DNA of 64,000 nt, from NCBI GenBank assembly GCA_030015575.1, contig JASDDO010000028.1:27507154-27571153 (forward strand), written 5' to 3'. The position numbers and the translations under genes are program-made. Source of the stretch: Agapanthus africanus (lineage: Eukaryota; Streptophyta; Magnoliopsida; Asparagales; Amaryllidaceae). Positions 1 through 10,910 of the stretch are shown here, one piece after another (position 1 is the stretch's first letter; every line of letters begins with the position of its first letter). The notes beneath the pieces were generated by a model. It did not search any database, was not told where the DNA came from, and worked only from the letters and a program-made list of their open reading frames with translations.

Positions 1-619
1 CATCACTCGCCCATCCTGCTACCTGTTACTGCCTAGCGGCACGTCTCGGATTCAGCCCCGAGGGTCTTGACCGTGGTCCCGGGCATGCACGGGATACTAT
101 TGAGTTACATCGATGATTCATCAATTGATTTCAAAGACTTTAGAACAGATAACCTGATAGAATAATCCAGTTTACCCATTGCACACTACCATGTACTACT
201 CTGATTTATATTATTGTTACCCTTGCTTTATTCATGTTTATATTCGCATTGCCTGTTTACTATGTTATTACTTGATGACTTGACGCGCTGACGTCTGGGT
301 TTTGCATGGCCCAGATTCTTCTACCTTGCTGCAGACTGATTAGGAGTTTTGCCGCTGTTAGACGAGCGGTGAGGTTCCTGTCGGTACGTAGTTTTACTCC
401 AGGTGTTTCATTTATTGTATCTTTTGGCTTCCGCATATTGTTATCTCTTGATTCTTTTACTCTGGTTTATGGACATGTACTAGGTAGTTAGTTTACTTTC
501 CTGTTCTTGATATCTCCACAGCCGTAATGTGACTGTGGAAGGATTTTTCCTATCTACATGTAGCATGGTTGGCTATGTCACGTGCCCACTTTAGCGTACT
601 TTGGGAAGCAGGGCGTGAC
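1..619 (+). mobile_element. 3' part of a Tekay/Del-like LTR, cut by the window start
   Basis: The stretch shares landmarks with the Tekay LTRs at 43943-46302 and 51611-54017: a gcctagcggcac block near its start, a ccgggcatgcacgg block, and an end of the form gggaagcagggcgtgaca at 602-619, where the other copies end gggaagcggggcgtg(a/g)ca. No initiator-Met-tRNA primer site follows position 619, so this is a 3' LTR or a solo LTR. It is clearly diverged from the other copies and carries no gene. The small open frame at 306-491 is not supported. Confidence 0.5.
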
Positions 620-1341
620 ACCTTGGTTGGGGAAAGAAAGAGAGAGATGAGGCCCAGTGAAAGCTGAAGATTTTAGATTGGCTGGGGAAAGAGAATTAGT
701 TTAGGAAAATATATAAAAGGATTTTTAATAGTTTTAAGAATAATGTGCCGGCTGTAAAAATGTTAAATGGATTAAAAATAATTAGAATTTAAATTTAAAA
801 TTCAAATAATTGAATTTTGGCGGGGTGTAAAATAATTCAGAAAAGTTCCCGGGTCGGGTCCAAAATTTTGAATTTGAAATATGAAATTTATCTGTAAGTT
901 CCAAAACTTAAAATGAATGATTATGTAATAGAAAAGCATACCCCCAAGAACGGACGCACGTACGTGGGCGTAGCCATCCAAACACGTCCGTTTCACTGAA
1001 CGGGACGAGAACACGATGCAAGGACGCTACCACCGGGTTAGGGGTATCAGACATGCCATGAAATGCAATTTTAATCTATTTTACCTGATTTAAATTGTTA
1101 TATGCAACAGATGCGATCCTAGATAAAATACCAGTATATACTAAATTATGAGATGCACTAGTCCAAGCAACGAGTCAAGCTAATCTATAAATAAAAGTTA
1201 ACCAGGTTCAAGCAAGCGGGCCGGGTCGAATGCGAAGTAATATGTAAAATGTCATTCGCACCCAAACACGCTAAATCAAGAAAGACCATGGATATGTAAA
1301 TATGGAAACTGGAATTGGTATAAATGAACTCGGGTGTTACA
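620..1341. other. Unresolved AT-rich segment, probably retrotransposon-derived
   Basis: No gene is visible. Read on the minus strand, position 1341 starts TGTAACACCCG, which looks like the start of a Del-type LTR. It begins exactly where homology to the Tekay leader (1342-1432) stops. Read on the plus strand, the same bases form an LTR-like end, so orientation is uncertain. The rest is AT-rich with a purine-rich run near 635-700. Confidence 0.3.
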
Positions 1342-1453
1342 GGAAGTGAAAAGAAATGTAATAAAGCACACATCAAGGGTAAAACTCAATCTAGGGATCT
1401 CTCGACGGAACCATGATTTCATCCAAATCTGGGCTCTGATACCAACAAAACCA
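1342..1453 (-). mobile_element. Tekay primer-binding site and leader fragment
   Basis: On the minus strand, TGGTATCAGAGC (1433-1444) follows the LTR end by about nine bases. This is the classic plant primer site complementary to initiator Met-tRNA. The leader below it matches the leader after the Tekay LTRs at 46302 and 54017 and stops abruptly at 1342, where another LTR-like end begins. Confidence 0.75.
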
Positions 1454-2107
1454 TGTCATGCACCACTTCCTAAAATACGGAATACGAGGTGTGACTAGGC
1501 CAGCCATACTCCTACGGTCAGGGAATAATCCCACCGTAGTTATACTTCGGCTTCTAGCATTACATGGTAGTCAGTAAACAGTACAAGAGTAAAGAAAATC
1601 ACAGTTCACAACTTTATTACATCACAATAAAAGAGTTCGAGATACATTTATTTTGTAGAATAAAATAACTAACCAACGAAAAGCAATGTGCTCAAAGCAA
1701 AAGGGAATGGCGCTGATGTTGCGGTCTAGACCTCCGCGATCTCGAAGGGCAGGTCCTGCTCCTTGACTGGGTCCACTTCGTCCTCTGAGAATGCACACTC
1801 AGATCGTTAGGGCGACACATATAGCAATAAATATATATAATGGATACAATGTTATTAAATATGAAAGGTGCAACAGAATATAGAACATGAGAATAATGAA
1901 CATCAAATAAATATGAACGGTGCGATATGAGTATCATGTCGGTAAACCGGGCAATGCGTATATCGCTACTTATTAGTAACTAAGTCAATGAAATCAATTG
2001 GTGGAAAAGATACTCGTGTTTAACAAGGGTCTCGTGTATGCCCGAGACTACGGTCTACTGTTGTCTGGGACACAACCCTACAGTCGTGCCGCTAGGCCCA
2101 CGACCTA

Positions 2108-2108
<1 letters not shown>

Positions 2109-2144
<36 letters not shown>
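2109..2144. repeat. (TG)n microsatellite
   Basis: Eighteen TG units inside the inverted Tekay LTR. The same LTR position holds (AC)n at 45629-45648 and (TA)n at 53302-53346. Confidence 0.97.
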
Positions 2145-2145
<1 letters not shown>

Positions 2146-4601
2146 TGTCACTAATATCGAATGATCATCCTCTAAATCAACGTACTTCGCTAAATACGAG
2201 TTCAATTCCATCTTGATTTCCCCATTCTCCAGATTATAGCACTTATTCAGGTATTAGATGGGCTGTGAACAACTACGTATCGTTTTCACTTTCGATCACA
2301 TTTCCACTTATCAATATCACTTTCGTATTTGCCACAACTCAATCACTAACACTTATATATCGACAATGAACAACATTCGCTAGGTCTCAAAATAAACAAT
2401 CACTATGCAGAAGGTATAAAGCAAGCACAAAAATAGATAGAAATGTACTGGATAGATATTCACTACATTAGGACACCCTACGCCATATGACTTGCAAAAT
2501 TCACTATAAACCACACGTATAGAATTGATCAAAAAAATATAAAAATCGTACAATGTATACTTGATTATCTACGCGGTAAAATTAGTTTCATGTCAAACGA
2601 AATTCAGGTTAGGGACTTATCATCATTTTAAATCAACGATCAGTTGCTGGAATTCCAGTTTCCGAACTGAAAGTCCATCTTCGCGTGCAGTTTAATAAGA
2701 ATTGTGTTCAGGTTCAGGTGTTTCCCCAGTTGAATAAAATCTATTTTTATCTGTTAGGTTTCCTACGCATCAAACGGATTAATAATAGCCTTTCATTACA
2801 AGAAGTTATGTCATGTTTAATGTGAAGGTATAAGAAATGTCGCTGCAGAAACTGCAGAACACGTCGATACTCTAAAATACAAACTAAATGTCAAACGACG
2901 GTGAAACTGCACGGGACCAGATTCATGTGTTATATAACTAAATTATCTACGTGAATATATGGGGATCCGTGCATTTTCAGTTTTAGGTAAGGACATGCAA
3001 ATATTTAAATTCAGGTATCCTCGAGAAATGCCGCCCCGGACAGCAGTCCATAGTCGCATTCCCAGTCAATTCTTGTTCCCGTAATCTATCAGTATCGAAA
3101 AATAAACTATGGATGGTTCTAGATTATCGAGTCGTCTTCGATATGAGTCATAGAACATTATATTTCAAACTGTATTAAATTTAAGATGATTTTAACAAGG
3201 TAATATGCGCGGTAAAATTTCAGATTTAGTGTAATCTTTAGGGGGCAACTTTACATGATTACACATGATATTTTGCATCCGAATTTCTACACAATATTCG
3301 TAATTATTAAAGGGATCTAACTATTGTAGATTTTGCCATAACAAGATATGTTTTGGTTTATAGTTCGCATCAAACACTTAGGGTAGCGTTTGGAAATCGG
3401 TCGAAAACACAAGATTTTCTTAACCAACAAGCGATAGTTAATTCTTAAAAATTCTAAATGACATCAATACGGCTAACCAACCGAGTTGGGTTTGATTCAT
3501 CACTACCAACATGATGGCTCAAGTATAAGTGTTCGATTGTAACCTAACACTATGTCAATGTATATATTTTTACCTACACACATATAAACTTATATTAAAA
3601 GTAATTTAACATTGTTATTTAATTTAGATATTGTAATAACATGAGCAACAAGAAATGGGTTTCTATTGCCTGGAGACGGCGGCGGCACGGCGACGATGGC
3701 GACGACACGGGCACGACAACAGTGACGAGTTTGAGTGCTCGATGAACTACCGAGCTTGTCGGCAACAGCAATGGCGTGGCGACGACACGGGTAGTGGGTA
3801 TGCAGTGGAGGCGCGGGTGCTGTGGCACGGCGGTGAGGTGCAGCAGAGCTCCGGGGTGCTGCAGGGGATGATCGGGGTTGGTGGTGCACGGTGGGGAATC
3901 GGCGGTTGGACGGGGCGATGATGAAGATGCTGCTCGGTCGAGGTTGGGGTTCTTGGCTTGGGTGATGGGTGTAGTAGTGCTCAGGTGGTCGTGGTTTGGG
4001 AGAGGAGGTCAGTGGAGGGGACGGGGAGGTGATGGGGATGGCTGGAGGAGGAGGCTCGTCGATGAGGTGGTGGTGGAGTTTGGGGTATCGGCTATTAGGG
4101 AGTTGGGTCTCGCGGTGGTTGGTCGATGGAGGTGAGGCAATGGCGATAGTTGGTGGCGGTCGCAGGTGAAGAAAGAGAAGGAAGTGTGGCTGGTGATGGG
4201 TTCGTGGTGGTTAGCTCGAGCTGAAGGAGGGGGAGCTAGGGGGTTGTCATTGATGATGAGTGAGGACAAGGGGAGTGAGTGAGATGGGTTAGGGAGTGAG
4301 AGGGGCTTAGTGTTGAGGCGAGGACGTGGGAAAGCGGTTCTCGCGACGAGAACGAGAGAGGTGGAGCCGTTGGAGGGATGGGATTTAGTGGAGGGGATCG
4401 CGGGGGAGTCGGCGAGCGGCGCGGGTCTCGTGGTGATGGGCGCGGTCGTCACGGCGTGGGAAGAGGGAAAAAATCTTGGAAAAGAGCGAGAAAGAAAGAA
4501 GTGAGGAGGAGGAAGAAGAAAAGTGGATGAGTCGGGTCGGGTTGTGGGTAGAATTAGGTTGGGTCGGGCAGGTAGATTTAGATTAGGAAAAATAAATAAA
4601 T

Positions 4602-4617
4602 AATAATAATAATAATA

Positions 4618-4659
<42 letters not shown>
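4602..4659. repeat. (TAA)n followed by (TA)n microsatellite
   Basis: A compound simple repeat: TAA units to about 4620, then TA units interrupted once by ACA. It lies near the 5' end of the inverted Tekay LTR. Confidence 0.95.
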
Positions 4660-4660
<1 letters not shown>

Positions 4661-4724
4661 GAAAAAATCTGAGAAAAAATACGGAAAAGTATATATATGG
4701 AAACTGGGGATTTACATTTCGTAT

Positions 4725-5340
4725 TTGCTTAAAATACCCTTCATACATTTAAATTGCATTAAAAATGCCCCTCACTAGTTTTCCATCAAAAGTAGCGTCC
4801 CGTTAGAAAGATAGAGCTGGAACTTATGTTTGAGTCATTCTCTTACTTTCTAGGTTTAAATTGGTTTTTTCCTCATAAAAATAACCCACATACTCGCTTA
4901 GTCGAAGATTGTAATTTAATGCAACTAAAGAATCGCTTTCTTTTCAATTATGGTTGCCCACGAACTTGCAATTGAAAGGACAACGACACTCGACAAGCTC
5001 GTTGTTGAAAAAGATTGAGAAAGGAAAGCCGGTTTTCATAATCAATTTGAGAGATTTTCGATCGAAACTTTAATCCTAAAACCAATTTGGAGAAAAATTT
5101 AGGAATTTTGGGAAACGAAGAGGGACTGTGAAGGTTTTAAAACCCAAATCTGATACTCACCGTTAGCCTCCTAACGGAATAATGGAAGATGCAAAAAAAA
5201 ATTCTCTTTTCGGCCTGTCAGAAGGCTTTTTAGTGCAATTTAAATGCATGGGGATTTTTTATGTAAATATGAAGTATGGATAGACTATTTAGTAATTAGC
5301 GAAGTATGAGAGTCTTCAATAAAAAGCCCTGTCTTCGAAC
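4725..5340. mobile_element. Remnant of a MULE-like terminal-inverted-repeat element
   Basis: Sequence at about 4741-4830 is repeated in inverted orientation at about 5165-5255. Both arms contain catttaaattgca(t/c)taaaaa, and further in a matching ccgttag block. The right arm extends further out than the left, so the left end was probably removed when the Tekay LTR landed at 4716. No coding sequence is visible between the arms. Confidence 0.4.
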
Positions 5341-6022
5341 AATATCCTTAATTTAATTAAAACTAATCTTTTCTTGCCCAAAAAGAATAAAAGAAAAAGG
5401 ATTCACACGGAATCATATTGACCAAGGCACCTCATATTTTCCACCAAGCAACAAAACATACATACTAGCATGCATCATGTTTCTAGCTTAGTTATGCTGA
5501 AAATAATATATATAAACACCAACACGATCTCAAGTTATTGGTTTAAGTTATGAAATAAATTAATCCTCGAGTTATATGATGATGTCAATGCGTCAACGTT
5601 TACGTGCTTCATTGACTCCGCGTATCACGGAAGTTCCATTTTCTACGCAGAGGTTGTCACTTTCGATGGAGACTAATTGCAAGTTTAGAGCTTTGTTGAC
5701 CCATGATTATTCAATTGAATGTGTTCAGGGTAATTGAGTACCTAAGATATTTACTGCATATGGGACATAAGCTTTACTCTCGGATCCACCGGTAATTGCA
5801 TTGTTGTTTAGCATGTGCGATGCACGTTTGTATGTTTTGACATCAAGAACAAAGTTTTGAGAAGTTTGCATGTTGAAAAGATCAATTAAAGTAATGTAGG
5901 TTTTTACGGTATGGAGGAATTAGCTTATATTGCTTTGGTGGACGAGACTAGACAAGATAGAGATGGACAACGCGCTTTACGATAGTGATGGTTTTTGTGG
6001 AAGAAGAAAGATGCTTCTTTAT
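5341..6022. other. AT-rich intergenic DNA
   Basis: No gene, RNA or repeat that I can support. Short open stretches near 5580-5740 are too short and too broken to assign. Confidence 0.5.
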
Positions 6023-6030
6023 CTTATGCC

Positions 6031-6702
6031 TAGGGATGGCAATTGAACGAGCTAGCTCGGGTTCGATTAAGGTTCGGCTCAGTATCAGCTCGTTCAAATT
6101 CGGTTCATTTATTAATGAGCCGGACATGAGCCAGAAAGCCTGGCTCGTTTATTAAACGAGCCGGACTCGAGCTCAGCCAGACTCGTTCGGTATTGACTCG
6201 GGTTCGGCTGGATTACACGGTTTGAAAAAAAACAGTAATATGTAATATATAGCAGATTCTATACAACTCTCAGAACACTTAATTCAATTAAATGACAGTA
6301 TATAAAGTGTACTGAGATAAATATAAAACCAAGCACTTAGACCCATTCAATACCCTAGATGTTAATGTTTTTTAATTTTTCCATATCTCAAAACCCCGAG
6401 TTTTAAGCATTATTGTTAATTATGTTTTTTTCTTGGAAGATACTATTAATATGAGTAAATGAGCTGAAAATGAGCCGAGCTCTAAACGAGCTCAGTTGAG
6501 CTCGGCTCGTGAACTCGGCTCATTTAGTTAATGGGCCACAAATGAACCGAACACGAGCTGGGCATGTTTAATCGAGCCGGACTCGAGCCAAGCATCTCTA
6601 GCTCGATTAACTAAACGAGCCGGACTTGGGCCGACAAAAAGAACCACGAGCCGAACTCGAGCCGAGCTTGGCTGGCTCGAGTTCGGCTCGTTTACACCCC
6701 TA
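6031..6702. mobile_element. Non-autonomous hAT-like element, 672 bp
   Basis: The element starts TAGGGATGGCAA and ends TTTACACCCCTA, imperfect inverted ends of hAT type. It is flanked on both sides by the perfect 8-bp direct repeat CTTATGCC (6023-6030 and 6703-6710), the target-duplication size of hAT transposons. The body near both ends is built from inverted variants of gagccgaactcgagc, so the element could fold over much of its length. It encodes no transposase. The minus-strand open frame at 6528-6722 translates these repeats and is not a gene. Confidence 0.9.
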
Positions 6703-6710
6703 CTTATGCC

Positions 6711-7933
6711 TGATGAGTTCATGTTATTTGGTTCTATCTAAGGGACGGGTACCCCGCTGTTGTTTTCCTTCCTTTTTTAGCTTTTCATTTTTTGTTTGGA
6801 TGATTTTTGATGTAGTTTTGTTAAATCGTTTAACGAAGCACGAGAGCTTTTATTCATCGTTTTTATCCAAAAAAAGTATTGTAGGTTTTTAAGGGCTAAT
6901 AAAAAATTTTATTTGTAAAAATTAAAAAAAGTTAGTTGTTTCTTAAATATATTTTCTAACAATAATAAGAATTTTTTTATATGAGTTATTTAAAATTAGT
7001 TTTTTGGTTGTGTAGAAATTTTTTAAATGGAGACTAGGCGTCTCTTTTCTCTTGCCTTTAGTTGCAATTTATTTTTCTTTTCCTTTTTGTATTTCCGAAA
7101 AAGTCTGGACATATTAATGAGCCACAAATCAATTTGGAATCTCTCGAGGTGCCATTATAAACGCAGAGTTAAATAAATGAGTATATCCATAAGATAATCT
7201 AATGATATATATGAGCTGCTTTTGAGCAACAAATACTAGATGAAACTTCAACCTTTGCATTATAATACCAATTAACGGGCTTTCCCCAATTTTTTGAAGA
7301 AATATTTTTTTTATATATAAAACACAAACGTATCAAATTTAGAAACATGTAATTAACCATGTGCCTTAGTGTTATTGCATGTATTTATAGTTTACCGTCT
7401 TCACAAAAATATCTATGCCTTTATTTAAAATCAACGCAATTAAAAGTTTATACAAGTGCATAATTCAGATATGTATGATAAGATGATGTCTCTTATTTGA
7501 TGATTGCAAGGCCACGGTATAAGATCACTAATGCCATACAAAAAATACATATCTTTTCGAATAAGTTTAGAACACTTGTGTATGGAAATATAAATCACAA
7601 CATCCAAACTTGATAAGTTAGCTATTATAGAAAAATGCACCTTTACATTTACCGCCCTAGATAACGACTGTTTTTATAATCTAACGTTTTTTTTATAACT
7701 ATCCTGATATTTTTCCTTCTATGATCAAGAGTATAGTTATAGCCTTATAGGTTACTTTATTTTTTATTTAATTTGTTTAAATCTTTTGCTGAGACGAACA
7801 ATTTGAACTCAAATACTTGCAAGTTGAACACAACATGGACCTGCAACTTGCAAGTTAGCATTAAAACCCTAGTCAACAATCAAATGCCTTCACATGTTGC
7901 TCATTAGTATTCTAATTACATTTCAATTTCAAT
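6711..7933. other. AT-rich intergenic DNA
   Basis: I see no supportable gene. Near 7818-7856 the palindrome acttgcaagt occurs twice. The small open frames (6626-6892 and 7440-7640) have no recognisable motif. Confidence 0.5.
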
Positions 7934-8673
7934 AAGGGGTTTTTACTAAATGGGCCCCCAAAATTTAACTAATTACTCTAAAAACCTTAATACTTGATAA
8001 TTGCTATTTACTCCCAAAACTCTAAATGATTTCTAAAAGGCCCCCCAACTTGCCAAAATAGTTCTCTTTCTTTCACTCCCATAAGCATCTAATGGAGAGA
8101 TGTCGAGGCTAGGGTTTTAAAAACCCCAATCCTCTCTCCTACATCTAAAATCCCAACTTCGAGCCCAAATCTGGGGATTTGCTCTATCAAAACTCCACAG
8201 GTTGACTTAGAAAGATTCGAAAAGAGAAAGGCCAAGTGTCCACACCAAGGAAAAAGGAGTGTGGCTCGAAGTCGGATTTTAGTCGAGGTATAATCAAAGG
8301 ATCCATGCGTGCTCAAAGACGTAAAATAGTTACTTGGGAAATGTTCAATACGCCATGGAAGCAAGATCTTCCTTCTCGACCTTCTCTTCCCATGCGCTAG
8401 AGGATGCGAGTGGGGTCAGATTTGCAAGCTTAGGATGAGTAAAAAACCTAACCGGAAGAAGAGAAGTTGAGATTAACTGGGGAGAAAGCTTTGAAACTGG
8501 GGAAAAAATGATTTCTCGCACGAAGTCGAGGGTGATTGGGGAGTATTGAAAAATTCATAACGGCGAGGGATAAAAAGTAATAATTTAAAGGTTTTACGAG
8601 AGTAAATAGTAATTATCAAGTATCTGGGATTAGTATTTAACCAAATTTTGTGGGACCATTTACTAAAATACCT
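7934..8673. mobile_element. Non-autonomous long-TIR (MULE-like) element, about 740 bp
   Basis: The first about 97 bases (from 7934) match the reverse complement of the last about 97 bases (to 8673), with few mismatches and small gaps. Both arms carry tttacta/gtaaatgg near the tip, then a caaaattt block and a tacttgataatt(g/a)ctatttact block. Flanks ttcaataa and tttaataa make an imperfect 8-bp target duplication. Long TIRs with an 8-9 bp target duplication suggest Mutator-like origin. No transposase is present; the minus-strand frame at 8089-8364 has no domain I recognise. Confidence 0.65.
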
Positions 8674-9016
8674 TTTAATAAACCAAAGACTTTCCAAGCC
8701 TTCCAAGTCCTGTCAAAATGTGCAGCCATGACCAAAACGTTTGACCCCATAGAAGCAACCAAGAAGCTAAAACCTAATTTTTGCAACCAAAGACTTTTTC
8801 CTCTTAGCCTTCAACCATGCAAACAAATTCAAAGCATCCATTCAATTTCCAAAAAAAAAAGAAGAAGAGAAAAAACAACCAACCAATGGGCAATAGGCCA
8901 TATGGCACTTGCTCTCTTAGGATGAGTGTAGAATTTGAACCCCATGAATCCTCAAACCCAACGCTCATCCTAAGAGGAAAAGTGACCACAAATTTAAAGC
9001 TTAAAAAGATAAATTA
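8674..9016. other. Intergenic region upstream of the ATL gene
   Basis: No gene is supported. The stretch includes an A-rich purine run (8850-8880) and the hairpin annotated at 8914-8976. Confidence 0.5.
8914..8976. repeat. Perfect 13-bp inverted repeat, hairpin-capable
   Basis: CTCTTAGGATGAG at 8914-8926 is the exact reverse complement of 8964-8976, with a 37-base loop. It lies about 420 bp upstream of the ATL start codon. It may be the core of a short palindromic transposable element. Confidence 0.85.
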
Positions 9017-9397
9017 GTTGGTCTCTGGATGCGTGTGTTGCGTGTACATAGACTAGGGTAGCTGCCCAGAGCCAAAAAAAACTTTCACAAAATATTAAAA
9101 TAAAATACCCAGTCTCCTGTGGGGGCCCACCATCACTCCTGTCCTATTCAAGTCTTCCTCTCTTACCTCTCCTTCCTTCTTCCTGCTCGCTCTTCGCTCT
9201 TTCAAAGTTTCAAACTCAAATACTTTGTTTTAAAGGTTCATTGCTCTCTTTTATATTAAAAACCCTCACCAAATCCCTCAGCACCTCTCTTCTCTCTTCA
9301 AATTCCAATTTTGATCCATACCCACATCCCAAAATCCAATATTTTCAATAACCCAGATCTCGAAATCAAAATTTCCTCATAGAAAAAAAAGAATCCA
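9017..9397 (+). promoter_or_regulatory. Proximal promoter and 5' UTR of the ATL gene
   Basis: A TATA-like TATATTAAA lies at 9252-9260, about 140 bp before the ATG. The flanking sequence is strongly CT-rich (9150-9220 and 9285-9330), as is common near plant transcription starts and 5' leaders. Which T/A block acts as the TATA box cannot be decided from sequence alone; transcripts could also start upstream within the CT-rich tract. Confidence 0.45.
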
Positions 9398-10237
9398 ATG
9401 GCACAGCCGTCAGATCACCAGCCATTCCTCTCACCATCAGATCCTGTGGTGATAATCAGCAGCCAGCTGATGATAGCAGCAGTCATTTTCCTCTTCATGG
9501 TGATCCTCTTCATCTTCTTCCTCTACCTCTATGCAAAACACTACATGGGCTCAAACCCTAACCGTCTTCGCCGCTCTCGAACTCGCTTCGTCTTCGCTTC
9601 CCCTGATATGATTCATGTCCCTCGTCGCGGCCTCGACCCTGAGATACTAAAATCTCTCCCCATCACAGTTTTTAGTCCTTCTCAATTCAAAGATGGGCTT
9701 GAGTGTGCGGTTTGTTTATCCGAATTATCCAAAGGCGAAGAAGCCAGGCTTCTTCCTAAGTGTAACCATGGCTTTCATGTCGAGTGCATCGATATGTGGT
9801 TTCATTCTCATTCAACCTGTCCTTTGTGTCGAGCGCCGGTCGCATTGGAGCCTAAACCATTGGAGGTTCAGGCTCAAGAGAGCCAATCGCTGAATTTCCC
9901 GACGAGTGTACTCTTTTATGGGAATCAAGAAGGGACTAGTTCGAGCTCGTTGAGCTTGAAAAGGAATGAAGGGATGCTTGTGATTGACATACCGAGGAGA
10001 GGGATGGAGGACATTGTGTCTCCATTGCCCACCAGTAGATTCCCTGTCGAGGAGATGAAATCTCCGACGGAGGAGAGGACGCCGAGGTCGGCAGGGTTGA
10101 GATCGTTTAAGAGGTTGTTGAGCAGAGGAAAGATGGTGATGGGTTCTTCTTATAGTCCAAGGGGAGGCGATATCGAGCAAGGATTAGGAGAGGGGAGTAG
10201 TTTGACTCCAAGAACCCCGAGCAAAGTGACGGTCTGA
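9398..10237 (+). CDS. ATL-family RING-H2 finger protein (probable membrane-bound E3 ubiquitin ligase), 279 aa
   Basis: An intact intron-less frame, as is usual for ATL genes. A hydrophobic segment at residues about 17-46 is the single N-terminal membrane anchor, followed by a basic stretch (about 55-64). The GLD motif of the family is at 78-80. The RING-H2 finger has all eight zinc ligands: C103, C106, C122, H124, H127, C130, C141 and C144, with the family's conserved W134 and CPLC. The C-terminal 130 residues are Ser/Pro-rich and low in order. ATL proteins are known E3 ligases that recruit an E2 through the RING and often act in defence or stress signalling. The substrate here is unknown, and the closest named Arabidopsis relative (ATL2/3/60-like by layout) cannot be fixed by eye. 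The start at 9398 is the first ATG after the CT-rich leader and gives the expected anchor position. Confidence 0.95.
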   Translation: MAQPSDHQPFLSPSDPVVIISSQLMIAAVIFLFMVILFIFFLYLYAKHYMGSNPNRLRRSRTRFVFASPDMIHVPRRGLDPEILKSLPITVFSPSQFKDGLECAVCLSELSKGEEARLLPKCNHGFHVECIDMWFHSHSTCPLCRAPVALEPKPLEVQAQESQSLNFPTSVLFYGNQEGTSSSSLSLKRNEGMLVIDIPRRGMEDIVSPLPTSRFPVEEMKSPTEERTPRSAGLRSFKRLLSRGKMVMGSSYSPRGGDIEQGLGEGSSLTPRTPSKVTV

Positions 10238-10910
10238 TTAGTCGCATGTCTCGTCAGAGACTGATATTTGATGCGGTTGAGTTTTGTGATGAGTTGGTTG
10301 CTCGCCAATCCCCAAATTGTATTTTTTAGTTCATGTACAAAGAAATTTCTTAAGTTCAATTTGTTGATTTAGTGTAGAGAATTGCTTCTCATTCTTCATA
10401 TTTGAAGGTATACATGTTGTATTGGCAACAGTTCATTGAAATCATGATTAAAGCTTGTAATTTGGATTAGTTTAACTCCAAGAACTCCTACCAAGTGATG
10501 GAGTGTGTTATTCTGATAGCGCGCTTGTTTATTTAGAGACTGATATTTATGGATGTTCGAGTTTGTGATGAGTTGGTTACTTACCGATTGCCAAATTGTA
10601 ATCTTAGTTCATGTAGAAAGGAATTTCTGAAGTATTTAATTTGTTGGTGTAGAGATATTTCTACTCATTTATACTTTAATGGCATATATGTTGTATCGAT
10701 TTGTTTCTTAAAGTTAGAATTTTGAGTTCATTGATACCAAGAATAGGAATTTGTGAATGGATCCCTTCTTTTCTGTTTATAGCTTCAAATTCTGTTGATG
10801 TAATGCTTAATTTTACAGAGAGATCTCTTGGTTCATTTTGTTAGATATATTCAGTTCTCATTATTCAGAAGGCATACATCTTTGTATGGATATATTTCTT
10901 GAGGTTGGGA
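10201..10910 (+). repeat. Tandem duplication of the ATL gene tail and 3' UTR
   Basis: The end of the coding region plus 3' UTR (about 10201-10435) recurs at about 10470-10705. Shared blocks in the same order include tgactccaagaac, agagactgatattt, gtgatgagttggtt, caaattgta, agttcatgta and ggaatttct/gaaatttct. A third, weaker copy of the last part appears at about 10842-10915. The second copy no longer holds an open frame continuing into the gene. The duplication would place several candidate poly(A) regions in a row. Confidence 0.8.

Larger units (their letters stand above)
1454..4716 (-). mobile_element. Tekay/Del LTR in inverted orientation, about 3.26 kb
   Basis: On the minus strand this runs from TGTAAATCCCCAG (from 4716) to ...GCATGACA (1454) and is followed by a Met-tRNA primer site, so it is a 5' LTR. 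It shares its parts in the same order with the + strand Tekay LTRs: a C-rich stop-poor block (3650-4560 here, 44100-44870 and 51780-52560 there), a dinucleotide microsatellite (2109-2144), the gcctagcggcac block and a final tgactacggcgggattattccc block. It is about 0.9 kb longer than those copies, with the extra length between the C-rich block and the microsatellite. The open frames inside it follow from base composition. Confidence 0.75.

Noticed and set aside
3655..4504. Several frames on both strands in a G/C-rich block
   Set aside because: This is the C-rich part of an inverted Tekay LTR; the frames follow composition.
6528..6722. Minus-strand frame over the right end of the hAT element
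   Set aside because: It reads through the inverted gagccgaactcgagc motifs and crosses the target duplication into flanking DNA.
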